NCBI GenBank assembly: GCA_030609765.1
Contig: JAUWTE010000252.1
Span: forward strand, 1 to 5,344
Direction of reading: 5' to 3'
Source: Acidobacteriota bacterium
GTDB lineage: Bacteria > Acidobacteriota > UBA890
DNA: 5,344 bases
Numbering within the stretch: the stretch's first letter is position 1; each line of letters opens with the position of its first letter. The notes below the pieces were generated by a model. The model searched no databases. It was not told the DNA's origin and saw only the letters and a program-made list of their open reading frames with translations. Both the position numbers and the translations under genes were made by a program. Of the stretch, positions 5,260-5,344 are shown one piece after another.

Positions 5260-5344
5260 TCAGGTGAGATCGTACAGGCGGCTCAGCAGAAGCTGGAGGG
5301 GGAACCGCTGCAGGGCGCCGACCCCAACCGATATCTCGTCGAAC
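5260..5344 (-). CDS. Probable C-terminal end of a minus-strand gene cut by the window edge
   Basis: On the minus strand an open frame enters from beyond the window and gives 27 residues, rich in Leu, ending SRLYDLT before TGA (rc of 5260-5262). The stop lies five bases outside the palindromic element. That would make this gene convergent with the ester hydrolase, with the element between them. The plus-strand frame in register is also open and protein-like (GEIVQAAQQ onward), but it has no in-frame ATG, GTG or TTG after the TGA at 5146-5148, so it cannot start an intact gene here. The stretch is too short to name a product, and the strand is a judgement. Confidence 0.35.
   Translation of the reverse strand, partial: FDEISVGVGALQRFPLQLLLSRLYDLT

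Overview
The window is roughly 60% GC bacterial DNA with Shine-Dalgarno-led genes on both strands. It carries no phage, CRISPR or tRNA signature. The two large hydrolases carry N-terminal export signals. The organism cannot be named from this sequence. The gene style fits a high-GC environmental bacterium, and the possible lipoprotein signal and the enzyme families would suit a Gram-negative, but this is inference.

Layout. Two transcription units diverge from a 115-bp intergenic region (2153-2267). Leftward (minus strand) runs an exported beta-lactamase-fold serine hydrolase (872-2152). It is followed 12 nt later by a classical short-chain dehydrogenase/reductase (107-859), and then by a third gene of which only ATG ACG lies in the window (1-6), behind a textbook ribosome binding site. 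Rightward (plus strand) runs a possible six-codon leader peptide (2212-2232), then a CysQ-type phosphatase of the inositol monophosphatase superfamily (2268-3083). After it comes a 640-residue exported hydrolase of the CocE/NonD (peptidase S15-like) family that closely resembles alpha-amino acid ester hydrolases (3144-5066). Ten bases past its stop lies a 180-bp palindromic element with perfect 23-bp terminal inverted repeats (5076-5255), which looks like a non-autonomous mobile element. The last 85 bases probably hold the end of a minus-strand gene, so the element would sit between convergent genes.

How the genes may work together. Two exported enzymes from different folds, both families known for acting on beta-lactams, esters and small amides, face away from a shared control region. 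The SDR could oxidise or reduce a product. CysQ is a sulfur-nucleotide housekeeping enzyme, and its pairing with the ester hydrolase has no obvious metabolic logic. A joint peptide, ester or beta-lactam scavenging role is only a hypothesis.

Points most worth a second look: the palindromic element; the strongly ribosome-bound mini-ORF ending in a Cys codon ahead of cysQ; and the Pro in the nucleophile elbow of the alpha-amino ester hydrolase-like enzyme.
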